The position numbers and the translations under genes were made by a program. From Prevotella sp. (GTDB lineage Bacteria > Bacteroidota > Bacteroidia > Bacteroidales > Bacteroidaceae), in NCBI GenBank assembly GCA_017469955.1, contig JAFUFJ010000001.1, positions 1 through 37,282 of the forward strand: a stretch of 37,282 bases of DNA, in the 5' to 3' direction. Positions 6,744 to 13,978 of this stretch are shown here, piece by piece (position 1 is the stretch's first letter; each line of letters opens with the position of its first letter). The notes beneath the pieces are model-generated. The model had not been told where the DNA came from, did no database searches, and saw only the letters and a program-made list of their open reading frames with translations.

Positions 6744-7892
6744 ATGCAGTGGACAGACCGTATACGTCAGGTGAAGATTTGGCTCGTGGCAGCAGCAATA
6801 CTCATTGCCGTCACGTCGTTGCTGGTGTCGCATGTGATGGTGCGCGACCTGCAGCGTGAGGAACGCAACCGCATGGAGCTCTGGGCAACGGCCATGAATA
6901 CGTTCAACGAAGCCGACGAGAACACCGACCTTTCGCTCGTGTCGAGCGTGCTGGAGGCCAACAATACGATTCCCGTCATTGTGCTGAACGACGACCATTC
7001 GGTGTACGGCTACCGCAACATCGACGTCTCGGGCACCGACACCATGGCCTATGTAGTTGCTTACGGACAGCGCATGCGCGAGGCAGGCGACACCATTCGC
7101 ATCGACTTCGGCGACTCGGGCGACTACCAACTCGTGTGCTATGACGAGAGCATTCTGTTGAAAAGACTCACACAATACCCCTACTGGCAGCTCGGAATCG
7201 TGATGATTTTCGTGGTGGTGGCTATATTCGCCTTGCTGTCTTCAAAGAGGGCTGAGCAGAACAAAGTGTGGGTAGGACTGTCTAAAGAGACGGCCCATCA
7301 GCTCGGAACTCCTATCTCAAGTCTGATGGCTTGGACAGAGATCTTGCGCGAAACCTATCCCGACGACGAGCTGTTGCCCGAAATGGACAAGGACGTTAAG
7401 CGACTGCAGCTCATCGCAGACCGGTTCTCTAAGATCGGCTCCCTGCCCGAACCTGTGCCGTCAAGCTTGACAGAGGTGATGAATCATGTGATAGACTACA
7501 TGGACCGGCGTACCTCCAACAAGGTGCAAATGGTGCGCATCTTCCCGCCGGAAGACATCGTGGCAGACATCAATGCGTCGCTCTTTGAGTGGGTTATCGA
7601 AAACCTGTGCAAGAATGCCGTCGATGCAATGGAGGGCAACGGACGCATAACCCTGTTTATGAACGTAGAGATGGACACCGTGGTCATCGAGGTAAGCGAC
7701 ACAGGAAAAGGCATCAAGAAGAAGGACATCAAGAACGTATTTACCCCAGGATTCACCACCAAGCAGCGCGGATGGGGGCTCGGACTGTCGCTCGCAAAGC
7801 GCATCGTCGAGGAATATCACCACGGGCGCATCTTCGTAAAGTCGTCGGAAGTGGGCAAGGGAACTACCTTCCGCATAGAACTGAAAGCCTGA
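6744..7892 (+). CDS. Membrane sensor histidine kinase
   Basis: The 382-residue protein has two membrane helices (near residues 10-30 and 155-178) around a periplasmic sensor region. A DHp domain follows with SKETAHQLGTPISSL, whose His is the phosphorylation site, then an ATPase domain with NLCKNAVDAMEG (N box), DTGKGI (G1) and GWGLGLSLAKRI (G2). The H box AHQLGTP is the variant found in many Bacteroidota kinases. The ATG at 6744 is chosen over the upstream in-frame TTG at 6723 because it directly precedes the first charged/hydrophobic segment. No response regulator gene is adjacent, so it is an orphan here. Confidence 0.9.
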   Translation: MQWTDRIRQVKIWLVAAAILIAVTSLLVSHVMVRDLQREERNRMELWATAMNTFNEADENTDLSLVSSVLEANNTIPVIVLNDDHSVYGYRNIDVSGTDTMAYVVAYGQRMREAGDTIRIDFGDSGDYQLVCYDESILLKRLTQYPYWQLGIVMIFVVVAIFALLSSKRAEQNKVWVGLSKETAHQLGTPISSLMAWTEILRETYPDDELLPEMDKDVKRLQLIADRFSKIGSLPEPVPSSLTEVMNHVIDYMDRRTSNKVQMVRIFPPEDIVADINASLFEWVIENLCKNAVDAMEGNGRITLFMNVEMDTVVIEVSDTGKGIKKKDIKNVFTPGFTTKQRGWGLGLSLAKRIVEEYHHGRIFVKSSEVGKGTTFRIELKA

Positions 7893-7961
7893 ATGCGGAA
7901 AGCATACACATGCTAATATCTTCAGAATCAATAGAATATAACCAAAGAGAAACAACAGACT

Positions 7962-8243
7962 ATGATCAGACTGAATGCATTTTTCGAAGTGAATCAGGGT
8001 GCCGAAGCACAAGTCCTGGCACTTGGCAAAGAATTGGTAGAGGCATCTCTGAAAGACAAGGGCTGCGTGGCCTACGACCTTTTCTGCAGCACGACGCGCC
8101 CACAGGTAATGATGTTCTGCGAGACATGGCAGGACGACGAGGCGCTGGCAGCACATTCGTCAGCCGAACACTTCACCCGTATCGTGCCCCAGATTGAGGC
8201 TTTGACGAAAGCAGGCATGCATCTGAACCGGTTCGAGTTCTGA
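7962..8243 (+). CDS. ABM-domain (YgiN-like) monooxygenase
   Basis: The 93-residue protein has the length and pattern of the antibiotic biosynthesis monooxygenase fold: a first strand IRLNAFFEVNQG, a helix, KGCVAYDLFCS, then MMFCETWQDDEALAAHSSAEHF and an end helix. The E-x-W-x-D-x-x-A-x-x-x-H run is typical of small quinol or aromatic-ring monooxygenases that need no cofactor. Many members are dimeric cytoplasmic proteins of unknown substrate. It begins 69 bp after the kinase gene on the same strand. Confidence 0.85.
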   Translation: MIRLNAFFEVNQGAEAQVLALGKELVEASLKDKGCVAYDLFCSTTRPQVMMFCETWQDDEALAAHSSAEHFTRIVPQIEALTKAGMHLNRFEF

Positions 8244-8306
8244 TCTCCCGGCACGGAATCAGGCAACTTGACGGAACAATCCTAAGACATGCCGTCGGCA
8301 ACTCGT

Positions 8307-8357
8307 GAAAAAGGAAAAATCTTTGCATTGCATAAAAAAAACGATTTTTCCTTTCTC
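8307..8357 (+). terminator. Stem-loop between the ABM gene and yceD
   Basis: GAAAAAGGAAAAATC pairs with GATTTTTCCTTTCTC (14 of 15) around a 21-nt loop. It is A/T-rich with no clean T-run, so it is a likely but not certain terminator. It sits just before the yceD promoter. Confidence 0.5.
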
Positions 8358-8375
8358 ACTTCCCCGATTTTTTCG

Positions 8376-8383
8376 TAACTTTG
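8376..8383 (+). promoter_or_regulatory. Promoter -7 box of the yceD-rpmF-fabH operon
   Basis: TAACTTTG followed by CACCCC is a strong Bacteroidota -7 box, 58 bp before the yceD ATG. No clear TTTG lies at the -33 position. It overlaps an in-frame TTG at 8381, which therefore cannot be the translation start. Confidence 0.7.
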
Positions 8384-8440
8384 CACCCCAAATGCGGATA
8401 TGCCCATAAAAAGGCAGTCCTTCGCGTGCGTAATAATATA

Positions 8441-8968
8441 ATGTGTAGCCTGGATGCTTTGAAAATCGACCTGAGAGCACTTGCCGACGACGTGACGACT
8501 CTGCAGGTTCATTTGGATGACAGCTTCTTTGAGGCAGTCGAAGCCCTCGACATAAAACACGGAGAAGTCGACGCAGTCATCACCGTCAGAAAGGCTGGCA
8601 ACGCATTCGAGCTGGTCATACAAACCGATGGAACGGTAGCCGTGCCCTGCGATTTGTGCCTCGATGACATGGAACAGCCCGTCCATTCAGAAACTACGCA
8701 GATAGTAAAACTTGGAGAAGAAAGCTCAGAAACAGACGAAGTCATTGTCGTTGACGAGAACGAAGGAATGCTCAATATGGCTTGGATCGTCTATGAGTCG
8801 ATAGTACTTGATATTCCCATCAGGCACGTGCATGCACCTGGAAAATGCAATGCGGCCATGACAGAGAAGCTCAATGAGCTCTCGGCTGCCCGAAGCAGCT
8901 CGGCGAACAGAGAGACAACTGTCGACCCGCGTTGGAACGCACTGAGCAATTTGAAAATAGAAGATTAA
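8441..8968 (+). CDS. yceD: YceD family (DUF177) protein
   Basis: The 175-residue protein has the family's VPCDLCLDDM motif (two Cys near residues 70-73) and the C-terminal DPRWNALSNLK signature. YceD is encoded next to rpmF in most bacteria; in plants and E. coli relatives are linked to 23S rRNA processing or accumulation. Here rpmF follows after 29 bp, which supports the call. The start at ATG 8441 is chosen because an earlier in-frame TTG overlaps the promoter -7 box. Confidence 0.9.
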   Translation: MCSLDALKIDLRALADDVTTLQVHLDDSFFEAVEALDIKHGEVDAVITVRKAGNAFELVIQTDGTVAVPCDLCLDDMEQPVHSETTQIVKLGEESSETDEVIVVDENEGMLNMAWIVYESIVLDIPIRHVHAPGKCNAAMTEKLNELSAARSSSANRETTVDPRWNALSNLKIED

Positions 8969-8997
8969 AGATTTAAAACTTAAAATTCAAAAGTATT

Positions 8998-9183
8998 ATG
9001 GCACATCCTAAAAGAAGACAGTCGAAGACACGTACCCGCAAAAGAAGAACTCACGACGGAGCAGTAGCACCAACACTGGCAGTATGCCCCACATGTGGAG
9101 CCTACTACATCTACCACACAGTATGTCCTACCTGTGGATACTATCGTGGAAAGGTCGCTATCGTAAAGGAGACTGTTGAATAA
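8998..9183 (+). CDS. rpmF: 50S ribosomal protein L32
   Basis: The 61-residue protein begins MAHPKRRQSKTRTRKRRTHD, the L32 signature, and carries two CPTCG zinc-binding pairs (Cys30/33 and Cys43/46), so it is the zinc-binding form. The order yceD, rpmF, fabH is conserved, and fabH starts 3 bp after the stop, indicating one operon. Confidence 0.98.
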   Translation: MAHPKRRQSKTRTRKRRTHDGAVAPTLAVCPTCGAYYIYHTVCPTCGYYRGKVAIVKETVE

Positions 9184-9185
9184 TA

Positions 9186-10193
9186 ATGAGCACAATGAAT
9201 GCAATCATCACCGGCGTTGCTGGCTATGTGCCCGACTATGTCCTTACCAATGAGGAACTCTCGCGCATGGTAGACACCAACGACGAGTGGATAATGACCC
9301 GTGTAGGCATTAAAGAGCGCCGAATCCTGAAGGGAGAGGGGCTGGGAACCAGCTATATGGCTACCAAAGCTGCCGAAAATCTGATACAGAAGACGGGCGT
9401 TGATCCTGATAGCATTGATGCACTTATTGTCACTACAACCACTCCAGACTACAAGTTTCCATCGACAGCTTCGCTGACTTTAGGGCGTCTTGGGTTAAAG
9501 AACGCCTTCGCTTTTGACTTCTCTGCAGCCTGCTGCGGGTTCCTCTATTCGCTTGATGTGGCTGCCCAGATGATCAGAACCGGAAGATGCAAGAAGATCA
9601 TTGTTATCGGAGCTGACAAAATGTCGTCGATGGTAGACTATACCGACAGGCAGACTTGTGTCTTATTTGGCGATGGAGCAGGGGCCGTACTTGTAGAAGG
9701 TACCGAGGAGAAAGGCATCGGTGTTCAGGATGCTTATTTCCGAACTGACGGCATTGGATACCCCTATCTTCACATGGAGGTCGGCGGTTCTGTGAATCCT
9801 CCCACAAAGGAAAATGCCGAAACACCGGCTGCTTACCTCTATCAAGAAGGCAGAACAGTGTTTCGTTATGCAGTGACGGCCATGAGTGACGACGTGCTTG
9901 AAATCATGAAGCGCAACGATCTTCAGGCTGACGACGTACAGTGGGTGGTGCCTCATGAGGCCAATCTGCGCATCATTGAAACCGTAGCCAAGCGAGCAGA
10001 AGTCCCGATGGACAAGGTAATGGTGAACATTGACCACTACGGCAACACCAGTGCTGCTACGATTCCATTGGCACTTTGGGACTTTGAGGACAAACTGAAG
10101 AAGGGCGACAACATCATCTTCACTGCTTTCGGAGCAGGGTTTGTCCACGGAGCATCCTTCTATAAGTGGGCTTACGACGGTGTAAGCAAATGA
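9186..10193 (+). CDS. fabH: Beta-ketoacyl-ACP synthase III
   Basis: The 335-residue protein condenses an acyl-CoA primer with malonyl-ACP to start fatty-acid synthesis in the cytoplasm. The catalytic triad is visible: Cys116 in SAACCGF, His257 in VVPHEANLRI and Asn287 in HYGNTSAA. The residue after the catalytic Cys is Cys where Ser or Ala is usual. TNDEWIMTRVGIKERR near residues 31-46 is also typical. The ATG at 9186 is taken; ATG 9195 (before NAIITGVAGY) fits the family start equally well. plsX, present between rpmF and fabH in many bacteria, is absent here. Confidence 0.96.
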   Translation: MSTMNAIITGVAGYVPDYVLTNEELSRMVDTNDEWIMTRVGIKERRILKGEGLGTSYMATKAAENLIQKTGVDPDSIDALIVTTTTPDYKFPSTASLTLGRLGLKNAFAFDFSAACCGFLYSLDVAAQMIRTGRCKKIIVIGADKMSSMVDYTDRQTCVLFGDGAGAVLVEGTEEKGIGVQDAYFRTDGIGYPYLHMEVGGSVNPPTKENAETPAAYLYQEGRTVFRYAVTAMSDDVLEIMKRNDLQADDVQWVVPHEANLRIIETVAKRAEVPMDKVMVNIDHYGNTSAATIPLALWDFEDKLKKGDNIIFTAFGAGFVHGASFYKWAYDGVSK

Positions 10194-10206
10194 GAAATCT
10201 ATAATT

Positions 10207-10288
10207 AGGGATTAAGAACTTTGATTGTCCAGGCAAGTGGATACTCCACAATAGGCTTGGTAATCAAAGTTTTTAATCCTTATTTTTT
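10207..10288 (+). terminator. Long stem-loop between fabH and era
   Basis: AGGGATTAAGAACTTTGATT (10207-10226) pairs with AATCAAAGTTTTTAATCCT (10262-10280), with a small inner hairpin GTGG/CCAC in the loop, followed by TATTTTTT. It should end most yceD-fabH transcripts. No new promoter is visible before era, so some read-through is likely. Confidence 0.75.
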
Positions 10289-10308
10289 AATTGCTAATTC
10301 AGTGAACT

Positions 10309-11295
10309 ATGCACAAAGCAGGTTTTGTAAATATCGTTGGAAATCCTAATGTGGGAAAGTCTACGCTGATGAACCAACTGGTTGGAGAGCGCATCTCTAT
10401 TGCAACCTTCAAAGCACAGACCACCCGCCACCGCATTATGGGTATCGTCAATACCGACGATATGCAGATAGTATTTTCTGACACGCCGGGAGTCTTGAAG
10501 CCAAACTATAAGCTTCAGGAGTCGATGCTTGCCTTTTCTGAGTCAGCTTTGGCTGATGCCGACATATTATTGTATGTCACTGATGTCGTGGAAAACCCCG
10601 AAAAGAACATGGATTTCCTTGAAAAGGTGCAGAAAATGACAATTCCCGTGCTGTTGCTCATCAACAAAATCGACGAGCTGGGCAGCAGTTCAAGGAGCGA
10701 AGTCCGAGACATGAAGGGAGGGAGCGGTTCGGAAGAGGATGGAAACGCTGTGGCTCAGCCCTTGAAAGCCTTGTCGGGGAAGTCGCCGGACGAACTTCTT
10801 TCGGAGCTGGTTGAGAAGTGGCATCGGCTGCTTCCCAATGCAGAGATCCTGCCTATTTCGGCACTTAACAAGTTCGGGACTGAGGTCTTGCTGAAGCGCA
10901 TCCATGACTTGTTGCCCGAGAGCCCGGCCTATTTTGACAAAGACCAGTTGACCGACAAGCCTGCCCGCTTCTTTGTTTCGGAGATTATCCGTGAGAAGAT
11001 CCTCCTCTATTACGACAAGGAGATACCTTATAGCGTAGAGGTGCGTGTCGATTCGTTCAAGGAAGCTCCGCAGCGCATCGACATTCATGCCATTATTTTC
11101 GTTGAGAGAGAGTCGCAGAAAGGCATCATCATCGGCCATCAGGGTGTCGCTCTCAAGAAAGTAGGCATAGAGAGCCGCAAGGCATTGGAGCGTTTTTTCG
11201 GCAAGCGCATCAACCTTGAAACCTATGTAAAGGTAGACAAGGACTGGCGATCTTCGCAGCGTGAGCTCGATTCTTTCGGCTACAATCCCGAATAG
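10309..11295 (+). CDS. era: GTPase Era (with insertion in the G domain)
   Basis: Era binds 16S rRNA and acts in 30S assembly. The GTPase motifs are GNPNVGKST (11-19), the switch segment TFKAQTTRHR, DTPG (58-61), NKID (119-122) and PISAL (182-186). The KH RNA-binding domain has IIIGHQGVALKKVG (about 273-286). At 328 residues it is about 30 longer than usual. The excess is a Ser/Gly/Glu-rich stretch at about 125-157 (SSSRSEVRDMKGGSGSEEDG), between the G4 and G5 motifs. The flanks read on in frame, so this is an insertion and not a frameshift. der, the tandem GTPase, lies about 6 kb away. Confidence 0.95.
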   Translation: MHKAGFVNIVGNPNVGKSTLMNQLVGERISIATFKAQTTRHRIMGIVNTDDMQIVFSDTPGVLKPNYKLQESMLAFSESALADADILLYVTDVVENPEKNMDFLEKVQKMTIPVLLLINKIDELGSSSRSEVRDMKGGSGSEEDGNAVAQPLKALSGKSPDELLSELVEKWHRLLPNAEILPISALNKFGTEVLLKRIHDLLPESPAYFDKDQLTDKPARFFVSEIIREKILLYYDKEIPYSVEVRVDSFKEAPQRIDIHAIIFVERESQKGIIIGHQGVALKKVGIESRKALERFFGKRINLETYVKVDKDWRSSQRELDSFGYNPE

Positions 11296-11307
11296 TCGAT
11301 AGCCATG

Positions 11308-11356
11308 AATCGGCAGAAAGCAGCTTCTGAGTTGCTTTCTGCCGATTTTTCTTTTT
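11308..11356 (+). terminator. Terminator after era
   Basis: A perfect 15-bp stem (AATCGGCAGAAAGCA / TGCTTTCTGCCGATT) with a 10-nt loop is followed by TTTTTCTTTTT, 12 bp after the era stop. Confidence 0.95.
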
Positions 11357-11447
11357 GTGTTTCCCTATTGTTTCCGTGGAGGTTATTTTCCGTATTATTG
11401 AAAAGAGAAACCGAAAATTTTGAACATGGTTTTCGGTTGTTTTTCAG

Positions 11448-11455
11448 TAATTTTG
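11448..11455 (+). promoter_or_regulatory. Promoter -7 box of the aldo/keto reductase gene
   Basis: TAATTTTG followed by CACCC, 50 bp before the ATG at 11505. The -33 region has no exact TTTG at 19-20 bp. Confidence 0.65.
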
Positions 11456-11504
11456 CACCCGAAGTGATAATGGAGACAGTATTAACGAATAAGACTTTTT
11501 GATC

Positions 11505-12350
11505 ATGGAAACCATCAAGCTATCTAATGGTGTAGAGATGCCTTTGCTGGGCTATGGAGTGTTTCAGGTTCCGCCTCAGGAGGCAGAGCGTTGTGTTTCA
11601 GATGCCTTGTCAGTCGGCTATCGTTTGATCGACACTGCCCAGGCATATTTCAATGAAGAGGGCGTGGGAGAGGCCATCGTCAAGTCGGGCATCAGGCGCG
11701 AAGACATCTTCCTTACCACCAAAGTGTGGATCAGCAATGCCGGCGAAGTCAAGGCCAAGGCAAGCATTGACGAGAGTCTTCGCAAGCTGAAGACCGACTA
11801 TATCGACCTTTTGCTCATCCATCAGGCTTACGGAGATGTCTTTGGTACGTGGCGTGCAATGGAGAAAGCCTACGAGGAAGGCAAGGTGCGTGCCATAGGA
11901 GTCTCCAACTTCCAGGCTGCCCGTTTCTTCGACTTTGCCCATTATGTCGATGTTAAACCGATGGTCAACCAGCTGCAATGCAACGTCATGGCTCAGCAGA
12001 ACGGCATCGAACCCATTCTTGACGAGACACAGACGCGCATGATGGCATGGGGACCTCTGGGCGGTCAGGGTGCCGAAGGCGTGGTAAAGAGCGAAGTGTT
12101 GACGGCCATCGGAAGCAGGTATGGCAAGAGCGCAGCTCAGGTAGCTCTGCGTTGGCTCATCCAGAGAAACATCATCGCCATTCCGAAGTCGGCCCACAAA
12201 GAGCGCATGCAACAGAATTTTAACATCTTCGACTTCTCGCTTTCTGCCGAGGAAATGCAGGCCATTGCTGCCCTTAACCAGCAAGATGCGGGCTTCATCA
12301 ACTTCCAGGACACCCAGTTTGTGAAGTATCTTATTGAGACTTACGGGTAG
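11505..12350 (+). CDS. Aldo/keto reductase
   Basis: The 281-residue protein fits the NADPH-dependent AKR family (2,5-diketo-D-gluconate reductase-like branch). The catalytic tetrad is visible: Asp and Tyr in LIDTAQAYFNEEGVG, Lys in TTKVW and His in LLLIHQ. GVSNFQ, the AWGPLGGQG loop and the cofactor segment IPKSAHKERMQQN are also present. It reduces aldehydes or ketones in the cytosol; the substrate is not evident. ATG 11505 is chosen over an in-frame TTG 6 bp upstream. It is monocistronic, between the era terminator and a convergent acyltransferase gene. Confidence 0.93.
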   Translation: METIKLSNGVEMPLLGYGVFQVPPQEAERCVSDALSVGYRLIDTAQAYFNEEGVGEAIVKSGIRREDIFLTTKVWISNAGEVKAKASIDESLRKLKTDYIDLLLIHQAYGDVFGTWRAMEKAYEEGKVRAIGVSNFQAARFFDFAHYVDVKPMVNQLQCNVMAQQNGIEPILDETQTRMMAWGPLGGQGAEGVVKSEVLTAIGSRYGKSAAQVALRWLIQRNIIAIPKSAHKERMQQNFNIFDFSLSAEEMQAIAALNQQDAGFINFQDTQFVKYLIETYG

Positions 12351-12414
12351 TCTTCCGTGCTTTTCCTGGCGAGAACCGGCTGAGGCGTCTCTCTCTTCGG
12401 CCGGCTCTGCAGTT

Positions 12415-12502
12415 CATACACACGGCATGTACACTCCATACATGTCGTGTGTATGCGTTGTACATGTGGCATGTATGGAGCATACCAGCCGGATGTACGC
12501 TG
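12415..12502. repeat. 22-bp palindromic array B (4 units)
   Basis: Units start at 12415, 12437, 12459 and 12481, all of the CATAC/GTATG class with variable centres. A degenerate half unit follows to about 12512. The array lies between the converging aldo/keto reductase and acyltransferase genes. Unit 4 is in the opposite sense (CATACCA...GATGTAC), as a reverse complement of the common form. Nothing else is seen in 12351-12587. Confidence 0.85.
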
Positions 12503-12587
12503 CCGGTATGTGGCTGACGAGGCGGTCAAGTGTCGCAAACGGAGCCGGCAACCCTTTGGTTGCCACGGCTGCAAGGGCTGCTTTGGG

Positions 12588-13628
12588 CTACTTGCTGCCT
12601 CCTAAAAAGAAGAAGTTGGACAGTCGGTTTAGCCTTGCCAGACGGGTACACGCGAAGGAAAAGGCAAGGCACAAGGCGAAGGTGAGGGTCACATCGGCTG
12701 CATGATGACCCGTGAAGGGCATGAGAGACAGCCTGCCCGAGAGAAAGAAGAAGAGGGTCTGAAACAGGTAGATGCCCATGCTGTCGCGCCCCAGGGCGAT
12801 GATACTTCGCGTGACTGGATTTTCTTTGCTCCGGCTGTAGAGCCACTTCAGGGCCGTCAGCACGCACAGGCTGCCCGCCATTCCTGTGACCAGCCGCAGC
12901 ATGTCGAGCCAGAAGTAGCGGGCTCCTTCGCTTCTCAACACGCATTGTCCGGAGACGTATACGTAGGTTTCCTTTCCATACAGGGACAGTCCGACGGCAA
13001 ACAGCACCAGCGAAAGGGCGAAAAGCCATCGGCCTTCTGGCCTCTTCTGCTCCGCGAAGCGGTGCTTGCCGGCCAGATAGCCTGCCGCAAAACAGGGGAA
13101 CATGAACGAATAGACGCCGTGGAGCGTGCCCTCAGGCATCAGCAACAGACCTGCCCATGCGAGTAAATAGAGCGCGGGCGAGTCGCCAAGTCGCCTGATG
13201 ACGACAACGAAGAAGGTGTTGAACAGTACAGACCAGAGAAACCACAGGTGGTAGTTCATCACGCTGAAGCTCAGAAAGCCTTCGGCCCATTGCAGGAAAG
13301 TCGTGTCGCCCTTGGCCACGGCTGCCACAGATGCGCCCTTGATGAGCAAGGCAAATGTGAGAATGGGGACGCCCAGACGGCGCAGACGGCTTGTGAAAAC
13401 CTGGCGCGAGGACCTCCTTTCGAGGCTGAAGGCCAGCAGATAGCCGCTGATGAGCATGAAGAGAGGCATGTGGAAGGAATAGACAAACCGGAACAGCGGG
13501 TTGTCGTAATGCTGCTCTGAGGCAAGGTATGACGCGCCGTTGCCATACTGAATGGCATGACCAAGGACCACCATGACGATGGCAGTTCCCTTGGCAAAGT
13601 CAAGATATGCATTCCTTTGTCCAGCCAT
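12588..13628 (-). CDS. Acyltransferase 3 family membrane protein
   Basis: The 346-residue protein has about ten hydrophobic segments and the family start pattern YLDFAKGTAIVMVVLGHA, with the conserved His in LGHA, followed by SFHMPLFMLISGYLLAFSL and the Arg-rich loop SRLRRLGVP. This is typical of acyltransferase 3 (OafA/NodX type) enzymes that add acyl groups to cell-surface or secreted carbohydrates from the inner membrane. The acceptor is unknown, since no polysaccharide genes are adjacent. The ORF ends in NFFFLGGSK. Confidence 0.9.
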   Translation of the reverse strand: MAGQRNAYLDFAKGTAIVMVVLGHAIQYGNGASYLASEQHYDNPLFRFVYSFHMPLFMLISGYLLAFSLERRSSRQVFTSRLRRLGVPILTFALLIKGASVAAVAKGDTTFLQWAEGFLSFSVMNYHLWFLWSVLFNTFFVVVIRRLGDSPALYLLAWAGLLLMPEGTLHGVYSFMFPCFAAGYLAGKHRFAEQKRPEGRWLFALSLVLFAVGLSLYGKETYVYVSGQCVLRSEGARYFWLDMLRLVTGMAGSLCVLTALKWLYSRSKENPVTRSIIALGRDSMGIYLFQTLFFFLSGRLSLMPFTGHHAADVTLTFALCLAFSFACTRLARLNRLSNFFFLGGSK

Positions 13629-13680
13629 AGGCTCAGTTGAAGCTTCCGTGCTCGTCGTGCTACTGCTCGGATAGCGACTG

Positions 13681-13688
13681 CAAATTTA
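13681..13688 (-). promoter_or_regulatory. Possible -7 box of the acyltransferase gene
   Basis: On the minus strand TAAATTTG followed by CAG fits TAnnTTTG, 53 bp upstream of the start at 13628. The -33 box is not clear. Confidence 0.5.
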
Positions 13689-13822
13689 AGAAAAACTATT
13701 GACACTCTCGCCTTTCTTCCCCAAGAAAACGCGGCTGTTGCGGTATGAACCCCCTCCCGAAGGCTTCGGCTTCCCGTCGGGTCTGCTGCCGGCAGTCGCC
13801 GTAAAGCATGAAAAAACTCGGC

Positions 13823-13910
13823 CGTACATCTTAGGTGTATCGTCCATACATGTGTCTGGTATGCCTCATACATCTATGATGTACGGCCGAGAAAGGATAG
13901 CTTTCCCGGC
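13823..13910. repeat. 22-bp palindromic array C (4 units, mixed class)
   Basis: Units start at 13823, 13845, 13867 and 13889. The first three are of the TAC/GTA class (unit 3 has TACATCTATGATGTA). The fourth is GAGAAAG/CTTTCCC-like, in unbroken 22-bp register. It lies between two minus-strand genes, downstream of the C10 protease gene. Confidence 0.87.
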
Positions 13911-13919
13911 GTGAAGACT

Positions 13920-13971
13920 GTTGCCTGCCTTCTGGATGGATTCTCTTTCAGCCCCGCAAAAGGCGGGCAAC
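13920..13971 (-). terminator. Possible stem-loop after the C10 protease gene
   Basis: GTTGCCTGCC and GGCGGGCAAC pair with one wobble around a 32-nt loop, 8 bp after the protease stop. No T-run is present, so the terminator role is uncertain. Confidence 0.4.
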
Positions 13972-13978
13972 GCTGCTG

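Noticed and set aside
8381-8440. TTG start giving a 20-residue extension of YceD
   Set aside because: The TTG is part of the promoter -7 box (8376-8383), upstream of the transcription start.
11305-11502. 65-codon frame after era
   Set aside because: It covers the era terminator and the aldo/keto reductase promoter and has no recognisable product.
12334-12705. Open frames running through the 22-bp arrays (here and at 3491-3760, 17200-17394, 24968-25195, 37046-37255)
   Set aside because: They are open only because the units are poor in stop codons. A 22-bp period shifts frame at each unit, and they contain Tyr/Met/Val-rich nonsense without family features.
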